DNA of 64,000 bases from Methanolobus sp. WCC4 (GCF_038022665.1 NZ_CP150629.1:2276480-2340479); one strand, 5' to 3'; shown: positions 26,347-35,746, counted from the stretch's first letter. Numbers and translations: made by a program. Notes: generated from the sequence alone by a model not told the origin.

Positions 26347-27075
26347 TTATGTGCTTGAAGGAATATCATTCGTATGGGGAGATCTTTGAGGAACATCAAC
26401 CATATCCTGATAATCACCAGATAGTATGCGGTCCATCAGAATGACAGTTTCCTTGTGGATCTTGGTTCTCTTTCCCTTATCCAGGCCTTCCATTCCCAGA
26501 TAATCATTCATGCACTTACAGACACCATTCTCTTTGTCTTCCGGACAAAAGTCATCTACAAATGCTATGCAACCCTTATAGCCAAGCTTCTTGCCAATAT
26601 AGTCGATCGCATAGGATACACCATACTTGCAGCCAGTACCCGGCATGAAATACTCATATCCTTCTTCCCTCTTTTGTTTAAGCCATGGGAAAAGATTGGA
26701 ATCACGGTCTATTATGAATATCTGATCCTTTGTGAAGCCATGTTTCAAAAGAACATCCACCATATCTCCAAGAGAGCAGGGAACCTTACATTTTCCGCCT
26801 GACACCTTGATACAGTTTTGATTTTTGCGATTGTGCTCCTTGTCCGATGTTGGACATTCATGGTCACCCATAGGTTTTGCACAATAAGGTAAAAAAGCAA
26901 CACACTTATCCAGATCATTCCTGACAACTTTGTTAATGTCAAGAGAATGAGGATACAAAGCAAGATGATTTTCTATAATTGTACTATCCTGTCTTTCAAA
27001 ATTACACTTCCATCTCACGATCATTTGATGAATTGAGTAGGGGATCAATCCATATATTAATTCTCGGATTAGCAT
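26347..27075 (-). CDS. DUF116-like cysteine-rich protein (paralogue 2)
   Basis: 242 residues from the ATG at 27075 with GGAGG five bases upstream. It is collinear with the 25439-26122 protein over nearly its full length and keeps every cysteine motif: YCAKP, CPTSDKEHN, CIKVSGGKCKVPCSLG, GTGCKYG, GCIAFV and CKCMN (an extra Cys here). The KCxVPCSLGxxVD core is DUF116-like. The aspartate-rich DRDSNLFPWL and DLDKGKRTKI-type stretches are shared too. The gap between the paralogues holds a hairpin (26310-26334), so they may be expressed separately. A palindrome lies ~120 bp upstream of this gene. Function unknown. Confidence 0.68.
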   Translation of the reverse strand: MLIRELIYGLIPYSIHQMIVRWKCNFERQDSTIIENHLALYPHSLDINKVVRNDLDKCVAFLPYCAKPMGDHECPTSDKEHNRKNQNCIKVSGGKCKVPCSLGDMVDVLLKHGFTKDQIFIIDRDSNLFPWLKQKREEGYEYFMPGTGCKYGVSYAIDYIGKKLGYKGCIAFVDDFCPEDKENGVCKCMNDYLGMEGLDKGKRTKIHKETVILMDRILSGDYQDMVDVPQRSPHTNDIPSST

Positions 27076-27196
27076 TTTTCCTCCATTGACGTTTTGGGTG
27101 TGCTTTCATAGAGCTGCCCTGAGAAAACTACGTACCCATATTGAGATTATAATATATTGGTTATTTGTACATGACTATAAACATCATGACCCTATA

Positions 27197-27212
27197 TACA
27201 TGTATTCATGTA
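27197..27212. promoter_or_regulatory. Palindrome TACATG-N4-CATGTA in the leader region
   Basis: A perfect 6-bp inverted repeat with a 4-base spacer. Several more TGTACA/ACATG half-sites are scattered around it (27165-27300). It lies upstream of the DUF116-like gene (27075) and downstream of a winged-helix regulator gene, so it may be that regulator's operator. Confidence 0.4.
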
Positions 27213-27369
27213 CATGCACATCCATAGATAATATATAGTGTGCACATAGTTATAAATAATTCAGAAAGATACTGTACAAAGTTACTCTATTTTATGTACA
27301 AGTTAATGTAAAATAAAAGGCAAATTAACTTTGAAAGAATAAAAGGGAATATGAATATAGTTAAAATGA

Positions 27370-27639
27370 TCAAAGACCTAATTCTTTTGCAATCTCCTGG
27401 AACTCCTTCCCTTTTGAAGTTGTTACATACAGGTTTCCTTTGCGCTCTATCAAACCTTTTTCTTCTAACATCTCAAGATACCTGTTTACCATGTCAAAGT
27501 TCAAATTTGCACTGTAAACTATATGTGTTTTCTTAGCCCCCTCCAATGCAGCTTTTAATATCTCCACACTAATGGTAGTTCTGCTTCTTCTAATACAACC
27601 ACATCCATTAGTCACAACCCTTATACCTGCACTCCCCAT
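27370..27639 (-). CDS. Winged-helix regulator, paralogue of 18167-18364
   Basis: 89 residues from the ATG at 27639; the conserved part starts around residue 16. It has a helix (VEILKAALEGAKK), a recognition helix (NFDMVNRYLEMLEEKGLIE) and a wing (GNLYVTTSKGKEF), and the last 65 residues match the regulator at 18167-18364 closely. A short CGC sequence near the N-terminus (NGCGCIRRS) could bind metal, and a similar GC-x-x-IRRS is encoded ahead of the other paralogue's GTG. Alternative starts exist at the GTG codons inside. The paralogues bracket the archaeosortase/VPxxxP/DUF116 region, which suggests duplication of a regulator along with its target genes. Confidence 0.78.
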   Translation of the reverse strand: MGSAGIRVVTNGCGCIRRSRTTISVEILKAALEGAKKTHIVYSANLNFDMVNRYLEMLEEKGLIERKGNLYVTTSKGKEFQEIAKELGL

Positions 27640-27702
27640 TCCAGTAAAAGTTGGAAGAAAAAATCAATCCCAACTTTCAGATCTCATCTATTTTTTGAAT
27701 CC

Positions 27703-28353
27703 CTATTTTTTGAATCCATACTTATAGGAAACAACAACAACTCCCACAAGGATAAGACCAAATATTGCGAGCGTACTACTTGCGCCATTTACAGGCGAAG
27801 ATCCTTCTTCAGCAATATCTTCCTCTTCTTCTACCGGACTTTCCAGTATTGTTTCCTCAATTGCAGATGATCCCGAGCTCTCAGCTTCCTCCTCTACAGC
27901 ACTTTCCGTAGTAGAAGCACTACCAAAACCTCCACCACCTCCACCTCCTGAAGAGGTCGATCTGGTTTCTTCTGTTGCTGTTGGCGGAGGAGAAGTTGCA
28001 CTAAGGTCAAGGGAAACCATTTCACCGGTCTGATAATCACTGAGATCTAATGTAGCTGTTTCCACGCCATTTACTTCGACCGTGACAACACTATGATCAG
28101 AACTCACTCCAAGCCTGTTACTTCGTTCATCCCCATAAAGACCTGCAGTTGTTACAGTTGTTGTAGCAACTGTCTGCCCATCATCAACAATCGTCACTTC
28201 TGTTCCTACAGGTGCAGGATTCCCATCCACCAATAAGTTCCCTCCTAATACTATTGGAGGGGCAACGGCTACAGCGGGTGCAGCTACCACTATGAGTGAG
28301 AACAGAATAATCAGTACTTTTAATGAAACACCATATATTTTACCACTTATCAT
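27703..28353 (-). CDS. Exported Ig-like protein with C-terminal membrane anchor
   Basis: 216 residues, ATG at 28353 preceded by GAGGTGG. It has a signal peptide (about 8-31), a small beta domain (about 35-115) that resembles a carboxypeptidase-regulatory/Ig-like fold (LLVDGNPAPVGTEVTIVDDG), then a Gly/Ser-rich linker and a long acidic Glu-rich linker. It ends in a membrane helix and YKYGFKK. No VPxxxP or PGF signal is clear before the anchor. It follows the cohesin gene (gap ~70 bp) in the same direction and may be the third gene of that surface operon. Function unknown. Confidence 0.75.
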   Translation of the reverse strand: MISGKIYGVSLKVLIILFSLIVVAAPAVAVAPPIVLGGNLLVDGNPAPVGTEVTIVDDGQTVATTTVTTAGLYGDERSNRLGVSSDHSVVTVEVNGVETATLDLSDYQTGEMVSLDLSATSPPPTATEETRSTSSGGGGGGGFGSASTTESAVEEEAESSGSSAIEETILESPVEEEEDIAEEGSSPVNGASSTLAIFGLILVGVVVVSYKYGFKK

Positions 28354-28424
28354 ACGTCCACCTCTGATAAATTAAAAAAGCAGTGAGTAAAACCTCACTG
28401 CAAATATTTCATTTGTCTTTCACT

Positions 28425-29906
28425 TCAGCCTAGCAGACACTCCTGGTCCACGAATACATAATATCCTTCATACATATTCATATCAAAGATATCAGTACCT
28501 ATCTGGTTACCATTGATGACTCCTTCCTCTCCATTGTAGCCCACATAAGCGAATTCATTTGTAGAAGCCACCCATGGTCCCTGAACCTTACTGTAGCAGT
28601 CGTCAATAGTAGACAGAGCGACCTCTGCAGGCAGTTCTACCATAGCAGTATGGCCAATCGCATTCCATCCAGGATAGAGCATCAGGGATGGTGGTGTGGA
28701 TGGTACCATTGGTATGAGATAGTCCTCATTGATGACCACTGTCTCGTCCAGGTTGTTGTGTACCCAGTAAGCCTTGAGTGGCTCAAAGTCGGTTGGTACT
28801 ACCATCATGCCTGTAGATGCGTCATCATAGAACACACTGTCAACTACACTGCTGTTGAAGTCCTGAAGCACGTAGTCAATGTTTCCATTCTCAAGTGTCT
28901 CTGGAATTGATATCAGGTTCCAGCCAGGCAGGAGGTCTATTCCTTCCGGCACGGGTATACTGCTTATTTCCACAGAATCATCAATTACATCGACATCTGG
29001 AATTACAGCTCCACCGTTTACAAGTGTGGCATCGTCAAGATCCAGACTATATGTTCCATCTGATGCACCTGCCTTGACCATAAAGTCGATGGTAAGTAGG
29101 GTACCAGCCTGCATGGTAGGTGTTGCATCTCCTGCTGCAAATGAGATCATTCCATCATCTGTGAAGTCTTTGACAACGATCACATCTGATCCTTCAGCTC
29201 CCATAAGTCCACTGTAGCTGGCTCCTGTAACACTAAGTGCACTGGAGTCATATATGAGGCTAAGGTCTACAGCAGAAATTGTGCTGTCCTCAGAGTCCAT
29301 TACTATAGTTGCCTGGAAGGTATCTCCTATTGAGAAAACACCTGCATCAGCTATGACCTGAACAAATGGATCATCTGAAGGAATTACTACATCATCACCA
29401 ATTTCTGCCTGTCCATCGTTGACCACAACACCTGGTATATCAGCTCCACCACTTATCAGTCTTGCATCTTTCAGATCAAGATCATACATTCCATCTGATG
29501 CACCTGCTTTTACAGCAAAGTTTACTGTAACAGCACTTCCTGCTTGTGCAGCAGGAGTTCCATCACCAGCTGAGAATGATATTTCTCCATCATCTGTGAA
29601 GTCCTTGACAACGATCACATCTGATCCTTCAGGACCCATAAGCCCATCGTAGGTAGCACTTGTTACACTAAATGCGCTTGTATCATATGCCATCTTAAAC
29701 GCCATTGCCTCAAGGGATGCTCCATCTGAATCAACATCTACTGTTACTGAGAACGTATCAGTAGGGGCAAGTCCATCAGTGAGTTCTGGATTAATTGATA
29801 ACGATGGTGCTGCTGCTGCAAATCCAATACCCACCATGAAACATGCACAAAATATCAAAAGGGAGATGGATGATGCCACCTTTCCCTTTATTTTTTCATT
29901 TGTCAT
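28425..29906 (-). CDS. Secreted protein with two cohesin-like domains
   Basis: 493 residues from the ATG at 29906 (GAGGTGA upstream); an earlier ATG overlaps the preceding gene. After a signal peptide (ends FAAAAP) come two cohesin-like domains of ~145 residues each. Both carry the pattern DTFSVTVDVDSDG, then YDTSAFSVTSATYDG, GPEGSDVIVVKDFTDDGEISF, and AVKAGASDGMYDLDLKDA. The C-terminal ~170 residues (PGWNLISIP, LKAYWVH, PGWNAIGH) match a domain type frequent in archaeal surface proteins. Cohesins bind dockerins, and the gene directly upstream, 13 bp away, encodes a protein ending in a dockerin; the two are very probably co-expressed partners. No C-terminal anchor is seen, so attachment may depend on the partner. 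Confidence 0.88.
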   Translation of the reverse strand: MTNEKIKGKVASSISLLIFCACFMVGIGFAAAAPSLSINPELTDGLAPTDTFSVTVDVDSDGASLEAMAFKMAYDTSAFSVTSATYDGLMGPEGSDVIVVKDFTDDGEISFSAGDGTPAAQAGSAVTVNFAVKAGASDGMYDLDLKDARLISGGADIPGVVVNDGQAEIGDDVVIPSDDPFVQVIADAGVFSIGDTFQATIVMDSEDSTISAVDLSLIYDSSALSVTGASYSGLMGAEGSDVIVVKDFTDDGMISFAAGDATPTMQAGTLLTIDFMVKAGASDGTYSLDLDDATLVNGGAVIPDVDVIDDSVEISSIPVPEGIDLLPGWNLISIPETLENGNIDYVLQDFNSSVVDSVFYDDASTGMMVVPTDFEPLKAYWVHNNLDETVVINEDYLIPMVPSTPPSLMLYPGWNAIGHTAMVELPAEVALSTIDDCYSKVQGPWVASTNEFAYVGYNGEEGVINGNQIGTDIFDMNMYEGYYVFVDQECLLG

Positions 29907-29919
29907 GATTTCACCTCGG

Positions 29920-32900
29920 TTAGAACTCATATACTCCAGCGAACTGTGCAAGGTCGATGACATCTATAGCTCCATCCTCATTGAAGTCGAAGATAGCATT
30001 ATAGTTACTATCGCCTTCTACACTGTCATATGCCTGAGCAAATGCAGCCAGGTCGAGAATATCGACAACCTCATCACCGTTGCTGTCACCCTTCATCTCA
30101 CTAGTTGGTGGTGCTATTGGTACAGCTCCGCCGTTCATGTAGATTCCAGTTCCATCTGTTGGATCATATGTGAACATCATCCTTGGATAGACTGGCTGGA
30201 TCTCGACATTGTCACATATCACAGTGTTTGGTGCTGTGAATGAACTTGTCAGCAGATAGTCACCGTCTCCGCCTGCATTTGGTACATCCGGATAGACAAA
30301 CTCCTTGTAGAAGTCTGGCATTGTGTAGATGTGTAGCCACTTCCAGGTCTCATATGATTCAACTGGAGTAGTGTCTGCAGAAGTACCAACTATACCACAA
30401 CCCTCCCTGAGTATCTCAAGCAGGTTGGTGTGGAATCTGTCCTCATAGTCCTTGCCTGTGAAGTAGATCTCAGTTGCTGGCACCTCGAACATGCGTTCTG
30501 CGATGGTGTCATATGGTGTGTCGATGTTCATGTCGTGATACCAGAGCAGGTCATCAGTTTCACTTGAATCATACCACTGTCCGTAATAGCAGGTCATAGC
30601 CTCTGCCTCATCGGATAGAGTATGTGGAATGTCGATGTCATCGATCATAATGTGGTCACCATTGAATGGTGGAAGCACAGGAATGATCTCACCGTCATAT
30701 ACAGCCTTCTTGACAACAGAAAGGTCGTTCAGTGAAACATCTGCATGTTCTGGCAGTGGGTTTCTGATAGTAATGTACTTGACATTGTTCTCTTCAGGAC
30801 CATAGATCATGGCAACATCGTATTCAGCACCATCTACAAAGAATGTTTCACTGGTGTGAAGCAGACGTCCGACACGCATCAGTACCTTGCTACTGTCTAC
30901 ACTGGTACCAAGGACCTGCATTGCCCATGGATCATAGAAGTCTGGAGAGTCCATTACCACAGTGTGACGTCCTGCACTAAGGATACCCTGCTCAACATTA
31001 AGGCTGTGCAGTCCACCTATCTGTTCAGGAAGCACATTACCGTTGTAGTATACTTCGACTGCAACTCTGTCGATCTCACCCTCACCATCATAGTAGATAC
31101 CTTCGATCTCTACAATGTGATCAAGGAACTGTATCCTATCACCGACAGCAACTGCGAATATTTCAGAACCAATGGCTACATCCTTCCTTCCATCAGCATT
31201 GAAGTCAGTTGCTCCAAGCAGGTAGGTCATGTCGTCTTCACCATCGTAGTTCATGTCAAAGCTGTCAAGACCTATCTGAGTATCATCCATGTCGGATACC
31301 GGGAACCAGAAGTATGTCCAGAGTCCTGCATCCTGGTCCATGAAGTCCTTGAAGCTGTCAGGGTTACCTTCGGAAGTTGCCATACCTGCGGTTGGCTGGT
31401 AGTGCTTGTCAATGAACATGTATGTGTACTCATTGATCACATCCTCCCAGACATAATGGTTGTGCTTGTCAATATATGTTCCATATACCTCATCAAGCCA
31501 TACCATACCGGTAGGTTCGGTGTATTCAGGAACGAACCACTGTCTGAAGAATACCTTCTCATGGGAATCCTTGTTATCCACTACAATTCCTGCCTTGATC
31601 TTGGCTGGGTTGAGTGTTACAAAGTCCTTCTGTGGAGCTTCAGAGCTCAATGGATCGAATGGTGCTTCAGGATCAGTGTATGGGAATGCGGCACCAATAC
31701 CGTCTTCACCATAGACTCTGAGTCCATTGGTTTCGGTGTCGATCTCATTTACATAGATATCCTCAACTCCTGTCTCCTGGTCATAGACGAACATGAGTCT
31801 CTGTGGCCAGACGAAGTTGTCAACGTCGCAGAGGTATTCATAGAAGTAATCACACTTCTTTGAGTTCTCTGCTCTGAATGAACTTGTGAGCAGGAAGTCA
31901 CCTGTACCATCATCTGCATCAGGCAGCTCTGGGTATACGAATGTCTTGTAGAAATCAGGCATTGTGTGGATGTGTAGCCACTTCCATGCTTCAGTGCCTT
32001 CTATCTTACTAAGGATCGGATCCTCATCAAGAATCTCGAGAAGGTCTGTGTGGAATCTAGGTTCAATGTCCTTGTCTGTGAAGTAGATAAGCAATGGATC
32101 TACATCGTATATCTTACGCTCTTCTACAGTATCGTATGCATCAAGTATACATTCATCCTCATACCATTCTCCATCAGGAGCATCAGAGTTCAAAATTGAA
32201 CCTATATATCCTGTGTACTCACAGCAGTTTTCTGTGTGTGGAATGTTGATGTCATCAACCATTGTGTGCACCTTGTTGAATGGTGGCAGCAATGGGAGAT
32301 ACTCCTCGTTGTCGACCATTTCCTTGACAACTGAGAGGTCATTGAGTGAAACATCAGCGTGCTCTGGAACTGGGTTTCTTATGGTGATGTATTTAACACT
32401 GTTATACTCTGGACCATAGATCCTTGCAACGTCATATTCTGCACCATCTACGAAGAATGTCTCTCTTTCGTAGAGCTGGCGACCTACTGTAAGAAGGATC
32501 TTCTCACTACCTACACTGGTAGCTTCTACCTCAAGGTACCATGGTTCATAGAACTGTGGCTTATCAAGGGTTACAGTATGACGACCTGCACTAAGAATTC
32601 CCTGCTCGACATTGACTACGTGCAGTCCACCTATCTGCTCAGGTTCCTTGTTACCATTGTAGTATACATAGAATGCAACTCTGTCGATCTCGCCTTCACC
32701 ATCGTAGTAGACACCTTCTACCTCTACAATGTGATCAAGGAACTGGACAGACTCACCGACACCTACAGCCATAAGTTCGGAACTTATCTTTATGTCCTTG
32801 TAGCCATCGTAATTAAAGTCCCCTACTTTCTTGAGTATGATCATGTCGTCTTCGTTATCTCCGTCGATATCACAGCCATCAAGACCGATCTGTGCATCGT

Positions 32901-33516
32901 CATTGTCTGCAACCGGGAACCAGAATGTTGTCCAGTAAGCACCTGATGTGCTCATTGCTGTTGCAGCCCTTGGCTCATAGTGCTTGTCAACGAACATGTA
33001 GGTATACTCTGTGACCACATCTTCCCATGTGTACTCGTTGTGATCAGGTTCCCATACAACCTTTTTAATAGGCTTCTGGAACTCATCAAGAGAGATTTCC
33101 CTCAGTTCATCATCGGTTAACAGCTCTGATGCTTCCTCTACAGTTCCGTCATCAAGTGTACGATCAAAACAGCGTCTGAAATCATCGAGCCAGACCATAC
33201 CGGTTGGTTCAACGTACTCAGGTACGAACCACTGTGTTGCAAAGACCTTCTGCTTGGAGTCGATATTATTTACAACAATATCATCCTCCATTAAGGCCGG
33301 ATTGAACGTTACAAAATCTTTTATTGGCGATTCATTGTTCATTGGATCGAACGGAGCTTCCGGATCAGTGTACGGGAATGCCGCACTGAGTCCATCTTCT
33401 CCATAGATACGCAATGAACTTACATTATCTTGAGCACTTGCAATTGCTGCTATTGAAAATATAGTAATGAGAGCAATAGCAACCACTAAAAGCTCGTGCT
33501 GGAACTTCACTTTCAT
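29920..33516 (-). CDS. Large duplicated surface protein with C-terminal dockerin
   Basis: 1198 residues from the ATG at 33516 with GGAGG upstream. It consists of a signal peptide (1-29), two homologous halves of ~550 residues each (both starting LRxYGEDG-AAFPYTDPEAPFDP and containing FVPEYxEPTGMVWLD, GEGEIDRVA, ILSAGRHTV and FFVDGAEYDVA), and a type I dockerin at 1143-1198 with two calcium loops (DSNGDEVVDILDL and DFNEDGAIDVIDL). It is likely a surface-layer or S-layer-associated protein. The dockerin could dock to the cohesin protein encoded next. No C-terminal membrane anchor is present. The repeated halves are diverged, so the duplication is old. Confidence 0.88.
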   Translation of the reverse strand: MKVKFQHELLVVAIALITIFSIAAIASAQDNVSSLRIYGEDGLSAAFPYTDPEAPFDPMNNESPIKDFVTFNPALMEDDIVVNNIDSKQKVFATQWFVPEYVEPTGMVWLDDFRRCFDRTLDDGTVEEASELLTDDELREISLDEFQKPIKKVVWEPDHNEYTWEDVVTEYTYMFVDKHYEPRAATAMSTSGAYWTTFWFPVADNDDAQIGLDGCDIDGDNEDDMIILKKVGDFNYDGYKDIKISSELMAVGVGESVQFLDHIVEVEGVYYDGEGEIDRVAFYVYYNGNKEPEQIGGLHVVNVEQGILSAGRHTVTLDKPQFYEPWYLEVEATSVGSEKILLTVGRQLYERETFFVDGAEYDVARIYGPEYNSVKYITIRNPVPEHADVSLNDLSVVKEMVDNEEYLPLLPPFNKVHTMVDDINIPHTENCCEYTGYIGSILNSDAPDGEWYEDECILDAYDTVEERKIYDVDPLLIYFTDKDIEPRFHTDLLEILDEDPILSKIEGTEAWKWLHIHTMPDFYKTFVYPELPDADDGTGDFLLTSSFRAENSKKCDYFYEYLCDVDNFVWPQRLMFVYDQETGVEDIYVNEIDTETNGLRVYGEDGIGAAFPYTDPEAPFDPLSSEAPQKDFVTLNPAKIKAGIVVDNKDSHEKVFFRQWFVPEYTEPTGMVWLDEVYGTYIDKHNHYVWEDVINEYTYMFIDKHYQPTAGMATSEGNPDSFKDFMDQDAGLWTYFWFPVSDMDDTQIGLDSFDMNYDGEDDMTYLLGATDFNADGRKDVAIGSEIFAVAVGDRIQFLDHIVEIEGIYYDGEGEIDRVAVEVYYNGNVLPEQIGGLHSLNVEQGILSAGRHTVVMDSPDFYDPWAMQVLGTSVDSSKVLMRVGRLLHTSETFFVDGAEYDVAMIYGPEENNVKYITIRNPLPEHADVSLNDLSVVKKAVYDGEIIPVLPPFNGDHIMIDDIDIPHTLSDEAEAMTCYYGQWYDSSETDDLLWYHDMNIDTPYDTIAERMFEVPATEIYFTGKDYEDRFHTNLLEILREGCGIVGTSADTTPVESYETWKWLHIYTMPDFYKEFVYPDVPNAGGDGDYLLTSSFTAPNTVICDNVEIQPVYPRMMFTYDPTDGTGIYMNGGAVPIAPPTSEMKGDSNGDEVVDILDLAAFAQAYDSVEGDSNYNAIFDFNEDGAIDVIDLAQFAGVYEF

Positions 33517-33822
33517 CGTTAGTATCCTCCTTTCTTAAGCCATACGACCTTGATATCACCAAACAAACATGACTCCGTCTCCAATCGTTCAATGATACCC
33601 CAGTGAAGTTGCCCTGGATTAAATCCCACCGACAACCCCAATTATTCATATGAAGCCAGATGTTATAAACCGATAAGAAATAGATTTTCAGAATACTAAT
33701 AGCAAACAAAAGTACGAAACAATTGTAAGAAACAAAGTTACTCATCATTAAATAGATATGGATAAACAATAGCGTCTCAGCTCTTAAAAATGAAAAAGAA
33801 AGGCCATTTCTTTTTTACCAGC
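33517..33822. other. Intergenic leader of the surface operon
   Basis: About 300 bp between the membrane gene at 33823-34221 and the dockerin gene start. AT-rich (for example AATAAATAGATATGG) with probable promoter elements for the leftward dockerin-cohesin operon; no gene or clear structured RNA is seen. Confidence 0.5.
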
Positions 33823-34221
33823 CTAATTCTGTAATTCAATAGCTACTGTATCATATGCGAAAATGATCCACAGAAGGAACGGATAAGCTATCCTTCCAAT
33901 GGCATAAATATAAAGTAATTGCTCCTGATAATAGATAAAAAGCAACTGCAAGTAGACTATCAGCAAATTGAAGGAAATGGTCAGTAAAAGACCAATAAAA
34001 AGAACCTTTATAGTCTTTTTCTTTTCAAAACCAGTCGCAAGTACAAGAGCTACGAAAGGGATGAAATTCAAGGGGAGATAGAATAAAAAAAAATTCGTGA
34101 GATCTACAACAATAACGGAAGCAGCAAAATACCTCCCGCCAATAGGGATCCATACTATGAACAAAATAGTCAGATAAATAAAAAACCTTTTTAAGAAAGG
34201 TATCATTCTTATCGTGTTCAT
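33823..34221 (-). CDS. Small polytopic membrane protein, unknown
   Basis: 132 residues, mostly hydrophobic, with about four membrane helices (around 11-28, 38-62, 70-92 and 104-124). The loops are short and basic on the cytosolic side (FLKRFF, GFEKKKTIK). No motif of an enzyme or transporter was recognised, and it lacks the Cys/Arg/His triad of archaeosortases. It follows the PGF-CTERM-like cohesin gene by 22 bp on the same strand, so it may help that protein's export or processing; this is inference. Confidence 0.68.
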   Translation of the reverse strand: MNTIRMIPFLKRFFIYLTILFIVWIPIGGRYFAASVIVVDLTNFFLFYLPLNFIPFVALVLATGFEKKKTIKVLFIGLLLTISFNLLIVYLQLLFIYYQEQLLYIYAIGRIAYPFLLWIIFAYDTVAIELQN

Positions 34222-34243
34222 AATTATTCCTTCTTATCATCCC

Positions 34244-35746
34244 TCATGAATTACGTTTCTGAAACCTTATTGCCATGTAACATACCATTGATATGGACAG
34301 GAGGAACATAGTAGAATTGAAACCTGGTACTTCCTGTGTCTGGATTCCAGCATCCTCCATTTCTTCCACCACTTCTTCTGAAGTTGATGTCAACGAATCG
34401 GTTTCATCAGGAGTGGCCAATTTGAAAACTACCGGAACATCGGTTATTCCGATATTTGAAGCCTCCCTGTTAATTATTGCATATATCTCATCCATCAATG
34501 GTTCTCTGTCGATATCTGCAGCCTGGTTGATGTTTATCTCAAAGTATCCATCAGGAGACAATCCTGTACTCAGAAGCACGCCACCCTGCAAATAACTGTC
34601 CATCTCATCATTGATGTTAAGTGAGATATCATATGAATCCTGGTAATACCATTGCCAGCATTCTTTTTCAGTCCTGATATCAGGGATATCACCGACTGTA
34701 CCTATAACCATCGGATCGTACAGGGAACTCTGATCATTCGTGAGATTCTCAATACCCTCATTCTCCATTTCCTGCACCCTCATCAGTAATTCCTGAAGAT
34801 CAGCACTTATTGCAGTGGTCGTACCTTCACCAAATTCCACAGGTACGTTCTCTATACCCGCATCCTTTGCTTCTTCATCGATCATTTCATAGATATTCTC
34901 CACCTCTGAACTTTCAACCATGAGAGGTTCATAGAATACGACCACCAGGTATCCTGCAGAATTTGTGCCAAGGGACATGATCTTGCCCTGCCAGAAAAGG
35001 TATTCCCCTTCAAACTCATTCATGATCCTGCTTTCCAATACAAGAATATCCTGAGACCAGTCCTCTCCATTCTGTACCTGCCCACGCCTGCTCAATACTT
35101 TGTAATCATCAGGAATAGAACCAAAAAGGTACGAATACTCAAACTGTGCTTCTGAGGGCAAAGACGATGAACTCAAACTTGACATACTCTCTGAAGACTT
35201 ACCAAAATCGAGAGTATCGGGTTCTGTCATAGCAGCACCTTCCACATCCCCGATTACTATAATACTACCTGTCGCCTTACCACTGAGTTCATCAAGGTCC
35301 GTATCTATAAGTTCGACCTCTGTGAAACGTATACTGTGCATACCATTTTCTACAGTGTCTTTCACCTGGAACTCAATACCTGACATTTGCATGGGTTGTA
35401 ATATAGAGATACCACTTCCAAATGCAAAACCATAGTTAATGGTACCGGCACCATCATCACCACTCCCGGGTTCCAAAAGTATATCTGTATCAAAAATGCT
35501 TCCTTTTGTTATTCCAACTACTTCAAAGACACCGGGATCATAATCAATTTGTACATGTGCCGCCCTTAGCTGCTCACCATCTGAGTCAATAATGATATCT
35601 ACAAAAAAAGTCTCATCAGGAGACAGGCCAATTTGAGATTCTGGCGATATTAAAGCAACTGCCTCTGCCGATACAATTCCAGTGGTCATCAGTAAAATGA
35701 AAACTGTCAGGACTAAGAATTTGAAAGATCCGTAATTACTCCTCAT
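34244..35746 (-). CDS. Cohesin-domain surface protein with PGF-CTERM-like tail
   Basis: 500 residues, ATG at 35746 behind AAGGGGTTG. Signal peptide (ends GIVSAEA), then one cohesin-like domain (about 30-165) with the DETFFVDIIIDSDGEQLRAA and VQIDYDPGVFEVVG pattern, and a long alpha/beta region with two similar segments (around 225-290 and 365-430; VLLSTGLSPDGYFEINI versus KIMSLGTNSAGYLVVVF). The end reads QEVPGFNSTMFLLSISM followed by a basic RFQKRNS, a PGF-CTERM-type sorting signal handled by archaeosortase A rather than ArtB. It is a second potential dockerin receptor, here anchored to the membrane, near the dockerin protein at 29920-33516. Confidence 0.83.
   Translation of the reverse strand: MRSNYGSFKFLVLTVFILLMTTGIVSAEAVALISPESQIGLSPDETFFVDIIIDSDGEQLRAAHVQIDYDPGVFEVVGITKGSIFDTDILLEPGSGDDGAGTINYGFAFGSGISILQPMQMSGIEFQVKDTVENGMHSIRFTEVELIDTDLDELSGKATGSIIVIGDVEGAAMTEPDTLDFGKSSESMSSLSSSSLPSEAQFEYSYLFGSIPDDYKVLSRRGQVQNGEDWSQDILVLESRIMNEFEGEYLFWQGKIMSLGTNSAGYLVVVFYEPLMVESSEVENIYEMIDEEAKDAGIENVPVEFGEGTTTAISADLQELLMRVQEMENEGIENLTNDQSSLYDPMVIGTVGDIPDIRTEKECWQWYYQDSYDISLNINDEMDSYLQGGVLLSTGLSPDGYFEININQAADIDREPLMDEIYAIINREASNIGITDVPVVFKLATPDETDSLTSTSEEVVEEMEDAGIQTQEVPGFNSTMFLLSISMVCYMAIRFQKRNS

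Noticed and set aside
30745-31863. 372-residue plus-strand open frame
   Set aside because: It is antisense to the dockerin surface protein, lacks recognisable motifs, and has no ribosome site or promoter that stands out.
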